Of a DNA stretch of 64,000 nucleotides, positions 22,058 to 32,034 are shown piece after piece. This stretch comes from Petaurus breviceps papuanus (lineage: Eukaryota > Chordata > Mammalia > Diprotodontia > Petauridae). The stretch lies in assembly GCA_028583685.1 (NCBI GenBank), contig JAMXIF010001118.1, positions 5,662,366 to 5,726,365 of the forward strand. Direction: 5' to 3'. The first letter of the stretch is position 1, and every line of letters starts with the position of its first letter. The notes under the pieces were generated by a model. That model was not told the DNA's origin. It worked only from the letters and a program-made list of their open reading frames with translations, and made no database searches. The translations under genes were made by a program, and so were the position numbers.

Positions 22058-22229
22058 CGCATTGGTTTCTTTGGTGCAAAAACCATATTGAAGACTAGTG
22101 ATATAACTCCATTTTCAATAGTTCTTTCTTTACTGGTCAGATACAATGCAACACAAGATTCCAAGTTAGATTTCATGAGATCAGATTCAAATTGAATTTC
22201 ATACTGAAATTCATGTACTTCAGGCAAAT
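22058..22229 (-). CDS. CFAP47: internal coding exon, probable CFAP47
   Basis: This is a 172-bp exon read leftwards. Its acceptor is a pyrimidine tract ending in TTTCTAG just above 22229, and its donor is GCG|GTAAGT at 22058/22057. It is entered after one base of a codon and left after two. The frame is open throughout and reads ...VHEFQYEIQFESDLMKS..., then ...ALYLTSKERTIENG..., ending ...MVFAPKKPMR. The open frame continues upstream to an ATG near 22338 that mimics a signal peptide, but the good acceptor argues that this part is intron. The last codon is completed exactly by the exon at 17230. The joined text resembles a conserved region of CFAP47, a large axonemal protein needed for the sperm flagellum. 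The splice structure is seen directly; the gene name rests on recalled similarity. An alternative is another ASH/Ig-like-domain ciliary protein. Confidence 0.75.
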
Positions 22230-22429
22230 CTAGAAAAAGTGAAACCGAACAATTCTTTTCAGTAAATATTATTTCAGAAACTACAATGTTTTCAACATAG
22301 AGAAGGGATATCATACAAAACAAGGAGAAAAACCTCATCTTAATAAACTAATTGGAGCAAATAAAATTTAAACAATATATATTATAATACACATTATTAT
22401 ATATATAATATATAATACACATCTACCAT

Positions 22430-22682
22430 TCACTGGTGTTAGGTCATTTCAGTTGTTGCTGAATCTTCATGATCCCATGTTGGGGTTTTCTTGGCAAATA
22501 CATTAGAGTAATTTCCAATTTCCTTTTCTAGATCATTTGCAGAAGAGGAAACTGAAGCAAACAGGATTAAGTGACTTGCACTGGGTCACACAGTTAGTAA
22601 GTATCTGAGACCACATTTGAACTCAGGTCTTCCTGGCTCCAAGAATGTTGATCTATCCAGTGTAGTACCTAGCTGCCCCATA
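22430..22682 (-). mobile_element. Mar1 CORE-SINE
   Basis: On the minus strand: a tRNA-like head GGGGCAGCTAGGTACTACAC, GAGTTCAAATGTGGTC, a CORE with TTCCTCTTCTGCAAATGATC, and a tail ending near TTCATGATCCCATG/GTTG. The tail is Bov-B-like (compare the LINE end at 32868). Confidence 0.8.
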
Positions 22683-22849
22683 TGTGCCCATATATATGAT
22701 CACATAATTATATTTACATGAAGTCATATGTTGAGATTTTTCTCAATTTTCATGTATCTATATATTATCATTATAGCATTATTATCTAGTCATTGGTATA
22801 CAAATATAATTTATTATGACTGCTATTATGTTTTTTATGAACTGTGATT

Positions 22850-22990
22850 TCATCAGTGTTAAGTATAATAGCTAATATTTACATAATATCTTAAGGTTAA
22901 AAAGGACTTTAGATATATCATCTCATTTGATTCTCACCACAATTTTGAGAGGTAAACAGTATTATTATCCCAGTTTGAAGAATTCCCAAT
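22850..22990 (-). mobile_element. MIR fragment
   Basis: TCATCTCATTTGATTCTCAC and GAGAGGTAAACAGTATTATT are the reverse complement of the MIR CORE. Confidence 0.6.
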
Positions 22991-23111
22991 AACAAAACCC
23001 CCTCTTTAATATAAATTAAGAACTGTCTTGGTATTCCATGCCACTTTTAAAATTATATTTAACAATATTATTTATTCAAATATAACAATATTACTTACCT
23101 GGAATTTTATA

Positions 23112-23150
23112 CATACACACGCACACACATGTGTGTGTGTGTGTGTGTAA
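23112..23150. repeat. (CA)n/(TG)n short inverted microsatellite
   Basis: A CACACGCACACAC run is directly followed by a TGTGTG run, giving a small hairpin-forming palindrome. Confidence 0.8.
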
Positions 23151-23572
23151 AGCTACATAATGATCTTAGTCAGATCATTATGAGAGGCAACAGATAGGCT
23201 TAACTTCTTCTAATATGGCTATTGACATTATCATTCTACTGTAACTCATCTCTCTAAAGTTACTGATAACCTATTAGTTGACAAATCCAAAGGCCCTTTC
23301 TTCATCTTCATTCTCCTTGACCTCTCTGTAGCCTTTGGCACTACTGATGACTCTCCTCTTGATATTCTCTTCTCTCTAGGTTCTCAGGACACTACTCTCT
23401 CCTGTTCTTCCACCTATTTAACCACCTCTTCTATCTCCTTTACTGGATTTTTCTCCAGATCACACCCTCTAATCATTCTCTCCTGGTTCCTCTTCTTTTC
23501 TCTATACTCCTACACTTGGTAATCTAATCAGCTCTAATGGACTTAATTGTCACCTCAGTGCAGACAACTCTT

Positions 23573-23868
23573 TTTTTAATTAAACCTCTATATTTATTTT
23601 TAGTTTACATCATAAATTTACACAAGATTTTGAGTTACAAATTTTCTCCCCGTCTTTCCCTTACCAACCACCCCAAAAACAGTGATCCCACTGTATACCC
23701 CTTCCCCCAATCTTCTCTCTCCTATATCCTCCCCTTTCCCCCCTCCGACTTTCCAGTAGGGCAAGATGGATCTCTCTACTCCAGTGCCTGTATATCCTAT
23801 TTTCCAGTGTGCATAAAATTCTTAAGTCTGCCTTTCTTGCCCCAAAGTTTTTGCTGATTTCTAATTTC
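23573..23868 (-). mobile_element. HAL1/L1 3' UTR fragment, antisense, inside L2
   Basis: TTTTTTTAATTAAACC is followed by TTTACATCATAAATTTACAC and TTGAGTTACAAATTTTCTCC. This is the same text as 56745-56990 and 1790-2010, and only the last 0.3 kb of the element. Confidence 0.75.
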
Positions 23869-24120
23869 CTATCTACAGCTATATTTCAAACATTTTGAAT
23901 ATTAAATGGCCGATAATTATCTTAAACTCAATATGTGCAAAACAGAACTTATTATCTTTCCCCCTAAATGCTTTCAACCTCTATCTTTCCTCATTACTGT
24001 AGAAAGTAACACCATCCTACCAGTCCCTCAGACTTGAAAACTAGGAGTCATTAAGGATTCTTCAATATCCCTCATTTCCCATATCCATGCTATTCAATTC
24101 CACCTTTGTAGCATTTCTCA

Positions 24121-24386
24121 AGGAGGCAGCTGGGTGGCTCAACAGAGCATTGGGCCTGGAGTCAAAATGACCTGAGTTCAAATCCAGCCTCAGACACTCA
24201 CCTAAGTATGGTCTCAGACACTCATGAGTCATGTTACTCTGGATTGGTCACTTAATCCACCAAAGAAGGAAATGGCAAACCACTCAAGCAACTTTGCCAA
24301 AAAAAAGTTCCATATAAAGTATGGTACATGGGGTCATGAGGAATCAGAAACAACTGAATGACGACTGAATAACAACAAACAAAGGA
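24121..24386 (+). mobile_element. Mar1 CORE-SINE inside L2
   Basis: Head GGAGGCAGCTGGGTGGCTCA, box B GAGTTCAAATCCAGCC, a partly doubled CAGACACTCA segment, a CORE-derived AAGGAAATGGCAAACCACTC, and a tail GGGGTCATGAGGAATCAGAA ending in AACAACAAAC. The target-site duplication GCATTTCT lies at 24111-24118 and 24387-24394. Confidence 0.85.
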
Positions 24387-24574
24387 GCATTTCTGGAATA
24401 TTACCCTTTGTCTCTTCTGACACTGAGACTGCTCTAGTGCAGGTCCTTGTCACCTTATGCCTTGATTATTACAATAGCCTGCTGAAGGGCGTGCCTACCA
24501 AAAGTGATTTTCCTAAAGAACAGGCATGATCATATCATCCCTCTATTCAGTAATCTCTAGTGCTTATGCTTTTT

Positions 24575-25489
24575 CCCAATAATTGACACCAAGCAAACAC
24601 AGGTGCTCCATCAGTCACCACCACACCATCCACCCATGGAATCACTGGTTACAGCAAATGGACAAGTTTTTGAATGCTGTGGATAAGTTTGCTTACCTTG
24701 GTATTGTACTTTCCATGCACATACACATTGATAATAATGTTGATGCACTAATTGCCAGAGCTAACTCAGTGTTTGGGAGGGTCCAAAGGAAAGTATGGGA
24801 GAGAAGAGGTATCAGACTGACTGCCAAAGTGAAGGTCTACAGAGTCATTGTACTGATCTCATTGTTGTAAGCTGTGAAACCTGGACAGTCTACCAGTGCC
24901 ATGCTAGGAAACTGAATATAACTGAATTGTCTCAGGAAGATTCTGAAGATCATCTGACAGAGTAAGGTACCAGACACTGAGGTCCTTACTTGAACTAAAC
25001 TAAACTAAACTCTGCTTTAGAGAGCACAGTTCAGATGGGCTGGCCACATTGTTTAGATGCAAAACATACAATTGTCAAAAAGACTATTTTATGGAGAACT
25101 CATGCAGGGCAAATATTCACATAGTGGTAAGAATATTCACATAGTGGTAAGAAAAAGTTACTCAATGACTTTCTCAAGATCTCTCTTATGGAATTTTGGA
25201 AATGATTATGTTACATAGGAGACAGTGGCACAGAACTTCTCAGCAGGGTGTCTCCACATCAGAGAAGGTCCTGTGCTCTATGAGCAAAGCAGAATTGAAA
25301 TAGATCAAAAGAAATGCAACATGAGCAAATTTAGAGAATCCACCCCAAATGTGCACATGGGCTATTTGAGCCTGACCTGTGAAAGATCATTCTGAGCTCA
25401 TATTGGCCTGATTAGGCACAGTAGAACAAACTAAAACTTGACTCTAGCATAGAGATGACATTTTGGTCCTCTTAAAGAACTAAGAACAA
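24575..25489 (+). mobile_element. RTE-clade LINE, 3' part of the ORF
   Basis: Codons from 24583 read ...VDKFAYLGIVLSMHIHIDNNVDALIARANSVFGRVQRKVWERRGIRLTAKVKVY..., in short the FxYLGS, IDxxVxARIAxA and VWERRGI blocks after the reverse transcriptase palm of RTE elements. Later text (GAAACCTGGACAGTCTACCA) codes the CETWTVY block. A tandem duplication of ATTCACATAGTGGTAAGA at about 25115-25152 and several frame breaks show decay. Confidence 0.8.
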
Positions 25490-25612
25490 TAACCAACCAT
25501 ACCAATCTTCAGTGATTTCCTATTACGTCCAGGAGCAAAATACAAAATGTTCTATTTGTCACTCAAAGTCAATCTTAACTTTGCTCCTTCCTATCTTTCC
25601 ATCCTTCTTTTT

Positions 25613-25993
25613 TCTCTTCACAAAACTTATTTAGAAAGAATTTTTCTACTTTTAATTTTCTCAATATTTTCACTAATTTATTTTAAACATACTTTCTCTT
25701 TAAATTTTGAGTTCCAAATTCTCACTTTTCCTCCCAGCATGTCTCACCTACTGAGAAAGAAAGCAATGTAATAACAGTTGTACATGTGAAATCACATAAG
25801 CCATATTTCTATATGTTATATATATACATATATATATATATATATAAACAAGAAAAATTAAGTGAGAAAAATATACATCTATTTTACTCAGAGTGTATTA
25901 GTTCTCTCTCTGGAGATAGAGAGCATTTTGTTGTTGTTCTTGTAATTGTTGTTTAATCATGAGTCCTTTGGAATTGCTTCAATTAATTTCTTC

Positions 25994-26071
<78 letters not shown>

Positions 26072-26208
26072 TGTATGTGTGTGCGTGTGTGTCTCTGTAA
26101 GCTCTCTGTCATTCTCTGTCTCTCATTCCTCCTCAAAAGTTTATTTTGCTTCTAACAACTGCCTCCCTTAATCTGTCCCTGCTGTGGCCACTGTTGTTGC
26201 TGCTGCTA

Positions 26209-26247
<39 letters not shown>

Positions 26248-26446
26248 GGGGGGGAGGTTCCCCACCTCAGTGTCACAGACTTCTCCTGCCAACCTTTTAA
26301 GTTTTCTTAGGTCAGAAAAATGTCCTGACCTTTTGTTGGCTCTACTACTCCAAAATTTGATGTAAGGCATTATTTTAAAGTTGCTTAGAGGGGATAGTTG
26401 GGAGAGCTCAGCTGGATGACTTTCCCTCATAGACTATATTGGCTGC
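25613..26446 (-). mobile_element. L1/HAL1 remnant with 3' UTR and 5' UTR parts juxtaposed
   Basis: 25625-25985 is the antisense L1 3' region (TTTTGAGTTCCAAATTCTC, then GGAGATAGAGAGCATTTTG and AATCATGAGTCCTTTGGAAT). 26260-26446 is antisense 5' UTR-like text (GTCACAGACTTCTCCTGCCA). The coding part is absent. The middle is occupied by CT and GT microsatellites. Confidence 0.6.
25996..26247. repeat. (CT)n-(GT)n and (GT)n microsatellites
   Basis: About 56 bp of CT units from 25998, passing into GT units to about 26092, then a separate GT run at 26212-26247. Ser/Leu- and Cys/Val-rich open frames here are artefacts. Confidence 0.95.
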
Positions 26447-26870
26447 ACTACCCCCTTTCCATTCTTCTTATACCTTACTCTCCAATATGCTCTCTTCAGT
26501 CCAGTTACATTGGCTTGGCTCTTCCATTAACAAGACACTCCATCTCTTGACTCCATTTACTCTGTCTGTTCCCCAGGCCTGTAATTCTCTCCTCTGCTCC
26601 AACTACTGACCTCCCTGGCTTCCTTTAAGATCCAAGTAAAATTCTATCTTCTATAGGAGACCTTCTCAAAATCCTCTTAATTCAAGTGCCTTCCCTTTGG
26701 TAATTATTTTCTATTTATCCTGTATATAGCTTACTTTTACCTATGTGTTTGCATATTTCCTCCCCTGTTAGTTTGTAAGTTTCCTGGGGGCAGGGACTTT
26801 TTGTATCCCCAATATGTAGTATGGCACATAGTAGGGGCATGTTAAATGTTTATGGATTGATTGAGAGAGA

Positions 26871-27949
26871 CAGACAGAAACTGATTGAGAAAGAGAGAGA
26901 CAGAGAGACAGAGAATGAATAGGGGAAGCTTTTACAGATGGTTTTATACATTGGACCATAAATTTATGGTCTAACACCTGATTGGATAACAAAGAGAATA
27001 TAAGATCCTGCTGCGTTTATGGTTCATTGATTTTAGGAAAACATTTGACTTTGTAGAGCAAATTAAAGCCTTTAATCCTATTCTCAGACAAGTTATCTCC
27101 CATGTGTATATCACAATCATAAATAAAGAATGTTGAGTCTCTCTGGAGGACTGCCAGTTTCCTACAACAGTTTGGCAGGAAGAGATTCATTCATTGGAGA
27201 GGAAGTTCTTGAACATCCTGTTTCTCAATGCAAGGCATGAAGCAAATTGATGTCTTTGGGCAGAAGGTTTTGAAATTGACACTAGGTAAAAGGATAGGAT
27301 AGAGGAAGGAAATGGCCATGACCAGTGGAAGTAAGAAAAGGAAGAAGGAGATTTTCTCCAAGGTTAGAGGTTTTTCTTCTCTTCCTGTGCTATCAAACTT
27401 GATCAGTGATGTAAAAGAAAGAGCTACAGTGCCAGTGCAGTAAGTTTTGAATGTATTCACAGGAGAGAAAGTGATTCTTCTCCTATCATGTCTAAGATGG
27501 TAAAGGTGGTAAAGATAATCTGAAGCATTTTATCTACTTGCCTGGATAAAATACTCTATTATTAAAAGTAGTTGGGTGCTAAGAGAGAGGATTTGAAGTT
27601 GTAGTCATATGAATACTAAAAGGTTAATTGTACTGGGAAATGGGAATTCAAAGTGTTCATGTCTTTTTCTGTTATTTATCTTGATTTTTATCTCAAGTAA
27701 ATTATCCCTTTTTATTCTGTGACACTGTAATGGATGAATTAGAAATGCTTAATCTTTTCAGTGAAGATTCCAGGTAAGAACTGATGACCAAGAGTATCAA
27801 ACTGCTTAGCCATTAACCCAAAATTTGTTCTGAGAACCTGAATGTACAGGAGCACTATGCCTGGAATGATCTATTACAGATTACACATGGAATAATCTAT
27901 TACATATGCAATTAAGATCATGACTGAGGTGATATATTTAAAGCTTGAT
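26871..27949. other. mostly unrecognised; possible LINE RT scrap at 27005-27150
   Basis: Codons near 27031-27078 read DFRKTFDFVEQIKAFN, resembling the palm-A box of LINE reverse transcriptases (DFxKAFDxV). No other RT box follows convincingly. The rest shows no gene. Confidence 0.3.
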
Positions 27950-28085
27950 AGACTAGCCTAAAGCACCAATTTTAAAGATCAGGAAACTGGGTAAGAAGAG
28001 ACATGACTTACCCAGTTTCAAACAGGTAGCAAGAAGTAAAGTTGCAATTTTAATCAAGAGCCTCTGACTCCAAAAATAGGGTCTT
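27950..28085 (-). mobile_element. MIR fragment
   Basis: TTTAAAGATCAGGAAACTGG, GACTTACCCAGTTTC and CAAGAGCCTCTGACTCC parallel the antisense MIR CORE and box B regions. Confidence 0.55.
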
Positions 28086-29394
28086 CTCAAATATGTTACC
28101 ACTCATAAGAGACATCATTTTGTGAAAACAAAGTAATAATAACCCACTGATTTAAGGACAAAACCCTAGATCTAAAACAAAGAGATATGTTTACCCTAGG
28201 TATTCATTAGTGCTTTAGAAGATGACCTTTAAAAATTCTAAACAATAGATATATTCTCTGTTTATAGAAAGGTTCTTCAAATGTTCCAGATCACCTATAA
28301 CATTATCATAATTGCTTCAAAACACAGATCTTTATGAGCCTCTTCTGTGAAAACGACATGAGGAAAAGCAATTTATTTTATCAATCACACCAAAAAGTTA
28401 TCAAAATATATGTTATGCAATCAGTACGACTGAGGATTGAGTAGAGCTACAAAAGGATAAGGCTGAACTTCATTTGGGAAATCACACAGTGAATATCACA
28501 ATTTGAAGGAACAACTCCTAATATAAATATAAATAAAAGAGCTCTTGCAAGTGAGTTCAATAAAACATAAGCTATGCATACTGCACATTTGCAAATCAGT
28601 TCAGATATAACCACTACTTCTTAGGTTATTGAGGTCTAATTCAACAGTCTACATGTATGTTACAGAATGTAGATGGAAAATTCAGCAAAGAGGGTTCAGG
28701 TGGAAAAACAAGGACATTCAAAATGTACCAAAAGAAAGTTCAGGAATTGTTACAAGAATTGACAGCAAATGATATCAAGTGATTCTGATCTTATCTTATA
28801 TTGGCAGTGCTTTCTAACGGTTAATGGTGGGATGCTCCAAAAGATTTTGTAACAATTTTTTAAGTGACCATGAGTACAAGATGCAATTAGCTTATGGTAT
28901 ATTCATGTGACCTTAGGCCAGTCATTTCACTTGCCCAGACCTAGTTTTCTTATGAGGGGAAAAAAGATATAATAATATTTCCTTGACCAGTCAATGTAGT
29001 GGAGACAGTGAACAAGGCTAGTACAAACAGAAACCTGATAGAATCTCTGCCAGCTAGCTTCCAGAAGCATCCATTGAAAATCATTAAGAAATGTATGAAG
29101 CTAAGAGTTATCTTGCTCTTTCTGAAGGAAAATGGGAAGAATGAGGGCAACATAAGACAAAGGTCAGACAATATCAAGAGCTTTTTCAATTCCTTTTGGA
29201 AAATTTTTTTTATGAAGAAGAATCTATGAAAGTGAAATTTTGTATGGATCTTTTGACCCATTATTAAATTTATTTTGGTTGTGGGAAGACAGGACACTTA
29301 GGGACCTCTGAAAAAGGAATGGAGCTTTGTTATACCAGATTTAATTGTAGTACTGTCTCTCAGAGGAGTCTTGTAATAGAACTGGAGTTCTTGA
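28086..29394. other. no gene seen; possible MIR fragment at 28880-28980
   Basis: 28902-28980 has GTGACCTTAGGCCAGTCATT and CTAGTTTTCTTATGAGGGGA, MIR-like on plus. Open frames on both strands near 29000-29290 lack splice context or family motifs. Confidence 0.4.
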
Positions 29395-29517
29395 TCCTGA
29401 GCTCTATAAATGGATTTTTAAGGGTCTTTGATAGGAAAAATATTACACTTTTATTTCTAGTAACCACTAACTGAAGTTTAGCATTTCCTCCAATTATTTA
29501 AAAACATTCTGAGAAAG
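29395..29517 (+). mobile_element. ancient mammal-wide DNA-transposon fragment (hAT-like)
   Basis: TAAGGGTCTTTGATAGG, CTGAAGTTTAGCATTTCCTC and AAAAACATTCTGAGAAAG recall a widespread old hAT-type element. The piece at 61900-62085 looks like its continuation in another copy. Confidence 0.4.
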
Positions 29518-29735
29518 AAATCAGTCATTTCTCAGTCATGTCTTACTCTTCATGACTCCATCTGGGGTTTTCTTGGCAAAGGTCTTCAGTAATTGTTCCA
29601 CTTCTTTCTCCTGCTCACTTTACAGATGAGGAAACTGAGGCAAATGTGGTTAAGTGACTTGCACAGGGTCACATAGTTATTAAATGTCTGAGGCCAGATT
29701 TAAACTCAGGAAGAAGAGTCTTTCAGGCATTTCAG
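29518..29735 (-). mobile_element. Mar1 CORE-SINE
   Basis: Plus-strand text CTTCATGACTCCATCTGGGG, CACTTTACAGATGAGGAAAC, GGTTAAGTGACTTGCACAGG, TTTAAACTCAGG is Mar1 reversed. The tRNA-like head is missing or very worn. Confidence 0.75.
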
Positions 29736-29954
29736 TAAGGTCTCAGGTCTTCTGTACAAAGTATCACAAACAAAACTCAACACAAACAGAACAGATAGAG
29801 TGCCTGGACACCACAAAGTTCCCCTTCTCAATTATGGCACTACAAGTGCTCTCTTCTCTGTTTTTCTCTTTTCTAGGTTGGGATTCTCCTTATATATGGT
29901 CATTAGCTTTTGCTTGTGTAGCCCCTTCCTGTTTCATCAGCAAGTTCCTCCCAC

Positions 29955-30052
29955 AGTAATAGTAGTAGTAGTAGTAGGAGTAGGAGTAGGAGTAGGAGTA
30001 ATAGCAGCAGCAGCAGTCATAGTGGTAGTAGTTGTAGTAGCAGTAGTAATGA
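29955..30052. repeat. (GTA)n/(GGAGTA)n/(GCA)n microsatellite
   Basis: Trinucleotide tract changing register from GTA to GGAGTA to GCA and back to GTA. Val/Gly-rich and Thr-rich frames are artefacts. Confidence 0.9.
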
Positions 30053-30269
30053 TATTACCATTCAGTACAAATAGAGGTTCACATGTTCTGTTTCTTAACA
30101 AAGACTTGATATAATCAGGGCAAAGCTCAAAGACACTTGAACTCAAACAAGGTGCTAAATACTTAAGTAGCTGAAACAAGGCACTAAGTACTTCTTTACT
30201 TGTCATTACAAGAACTAAAAATGTTTGTTTCTCTTTGTTTTAGTATCATTATTGATTAAGGACATGGTT

Positions 30270-30560
30270 TGATCACTAATTTAGGAAAATCACTAGCAGC
30301 TTTGAAGAAGATGGATTTGCAATGTGGAGATCTGAAGCAGGGAGAAACAATTTGGAGACTACAGCAATGGTCTAGGTAAGAGGTGATGAGAGCCTGAACT
30401 ATGGTAGTAAGCATGAAAATAGAGAAGACAGTATGTATTTGAGGTAGAATTAAGATACTTGACAATTTATTGGTTATATGAGAATAAAATTAAGATAGAT
30501 GAAAATAACTCTGAGATTGAGAACTCAGGTGACAGAAGGGATGCATTGCCCTTGGTGCTG
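30270..30560 (-). mobile_element. L2 LINE fragment
   Basis: CTACAGCAATGGTCTAGGTA and AGAGGTGATGAGAGCCTGAA are the reverse complement of the L2 block TCATCACCTCT...GGACTACTGCAATAG. Confidence 0.65.
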
Positions 30561-30706
30561 AAGCATAAATGCCCTGTTTACTCTGCCTAGTAAAAACTGT
30601 GAAACCAATGAAAGATTTTCACTGGTATTCCACTGATCCACTGATATTCAGGAAAGCTATGAACTCTTTTGATAGTAAATTTTCCTCCTCTTAGAAACAA
30701 TGCTCA

Positions 30707-30987
30707 GGGGCGGCCAGGTAGCACAGTGAGCAAGAGCACCGGCTCCAGTGTTGAGAAGACCTGGAGATCGAATTCTAGGCTCAGACACTTAGCACCCACC
30801 CAGAAACACCTGGCCGTGTAACCTTGAGCAAGTTACTTAACCCCAATTGCTTAGGGGTGGCCCCGGCTCCAGTGTCGGGATGACCTGGATCAAATCCGGG
30901 CTCAGATACTCAGCACCACACCCAGAAATAACTGGCCGTGTAACCTTGAGCAAGTTACTTAACCCCGATTGCTTTAAAAAAAAAAAT
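30707..30987 (+). mobile_element. dimeric tRNA-derived SINE
   Basis: Two SINE monomers head to tail in one insertion. Monomer 1 runs from GGGGCGGCCAGGTAGCACAG to ACTTAACCCCAATTGCTT. Monomer 2 begins GGGGTGGCC and skips about 23 bases of its head to CCGGCTCCAG, then ends ACCCCGATTGCTTTAAAA. Each has CACCCAGAAA and CTGGCCGTGTAACCTTGAGC. A perfect 12-bp duplication, AAACAATGCTCA, at 30695-30706 and 30988-30999 shows both halves moved together. Confidence 0.9.
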
Positions 30988-32034
30988 AAACAATGCTCAA
31001 ATTGTCCCCAATGATGTATTTTTTACCTTCTACTTAGGATTAAGAAATTTTCATTTTATTAGTATATGGTCAAAAGAGGAGATAGTGGAGATAAGGCTGA
31101 GTATGATTCCAGAGTCCAAGGAGGAACTATCTTTAGACTAAATTAAGTAGAATGAACAGTTGACCTATAGAGATTAAAAGAAAAAAAATAATTAATGTCA
31201 ATGTTTACTACTTTCAAAGTCTTTTTTTAGGGAGAATAAAGATAGAATGCTTGATTGACCTGGCTCTCCAAAGAAGAGGTACAATATAATTTCTCCACTA
31301 AATACACCTCTATTTGTACTGAATGGTAGGATCGTTACTACTGCTACTGCTACTACCACTATGACTACTACTACTAATAATAATCATAATAATGATGATA
31401 TTAGAGAACTAATGGAGTTACAGGAAATTTCCCCATCTAATAATTAAGGCAAAAATTCCCAAATTTTCTCAATTCACAGTGTCCTTAAGCAATATTTTCA
31501 TGGCACCTCTAGGCAAAACAAAAAAACCAACAAATTAAACAGTTCCATCTATTCAGTATTTAGGTCCAAACAATTTGACAAGTATTTTTGTCCTACCTAC
31601 CTAAACATGTGGGGAAAAAACACATTAATTGAAAGAAAAGTAATATTTATATTTCATTCTTAAATAAGGAGATGTGTGTATCTGTTGGTCATTGCATAAC
31701 TTTTCAAAACATGAAATTCAATTGGACACTACCACATTCATTTTCTGTTTCAATCAGATTTTCACACAGTATTTGCTCTTTAACCACTGCAAACACAGAC
31801 AACTTACGAAGTTGTATCACAAACAAGCACCTTTGAGAAGTTATTATATTAGCCAAAAGTATAAGTAAAAAAAAAACATATCTCAAATATTTAAGAAGTC
31901 CTCAAAACTAATTTAGTTTGTCCTGATGTTGAAACTGAACTAACTGAAGTTAGTAGTTCTTTTAGTGTCTAGAAGATATCAAGTATCTTTGTGTTTACTA
32001 TTGAAAGTTTAAAATACTCCATGCACAGTCTGTG
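30988..32034. other. no gene seen; trinucleotide repeat at 31335-31400
   Basis: 31335-31400 is (CTA/CTG)n passing into (AATAAT)n. The remainder is unrecognised. A minus-strand open frame at 31704-31886 has some splice-like sites, but they do not form a convincing exon. Confidence 0.45.

Larger units (their letters stand above)
23215..26870 (+). mobile_element. one L2 LINE split by at least four later insertions
   Basis: L2 text is continuous in order across five blocks. They are 23215-23572 (CTGTAGCCTTTGGCACTACT, the AFD region), 23869-24120 (CTTAAACTCAATATGTGCAA), 24389-24588 (CTTGATTATTACAATAGCCT), 25490-25612 (CAGTGATTTCCTATTACGTC) and 26447-26870 (tail with GGGGGCAGGGACTTTTTGTA and GGCACATAGTAGG). 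The gaps are filled by the HAL1 tail, Mar1, RTE and L1 pieces listed separately. The codons are broken, but the order shows a single ancestral copy of roughly 1.5 kb. Confidence 0.85.

Noticed and set aside
22230-22338. ATG-initiated extension of the CFAP47 exon with a signal-peptide-like start
   Set aside because: A strong acceptor (TTTCACTTTTTCTAG) lies at 22230, and similarity to the family begins only after it, so the hydrophobic start is intronic chance.
29937-30206. Thr-rich and Val/Gly-rich frames
   Set aside because: Trinucleotide microsatellite read in frame.
31704-31886. Minus-strand open frame with GTAAGT and AG sites
   Set aside because: The sites are in the wrong order to bound a plausible exon and the frame has no family motif.
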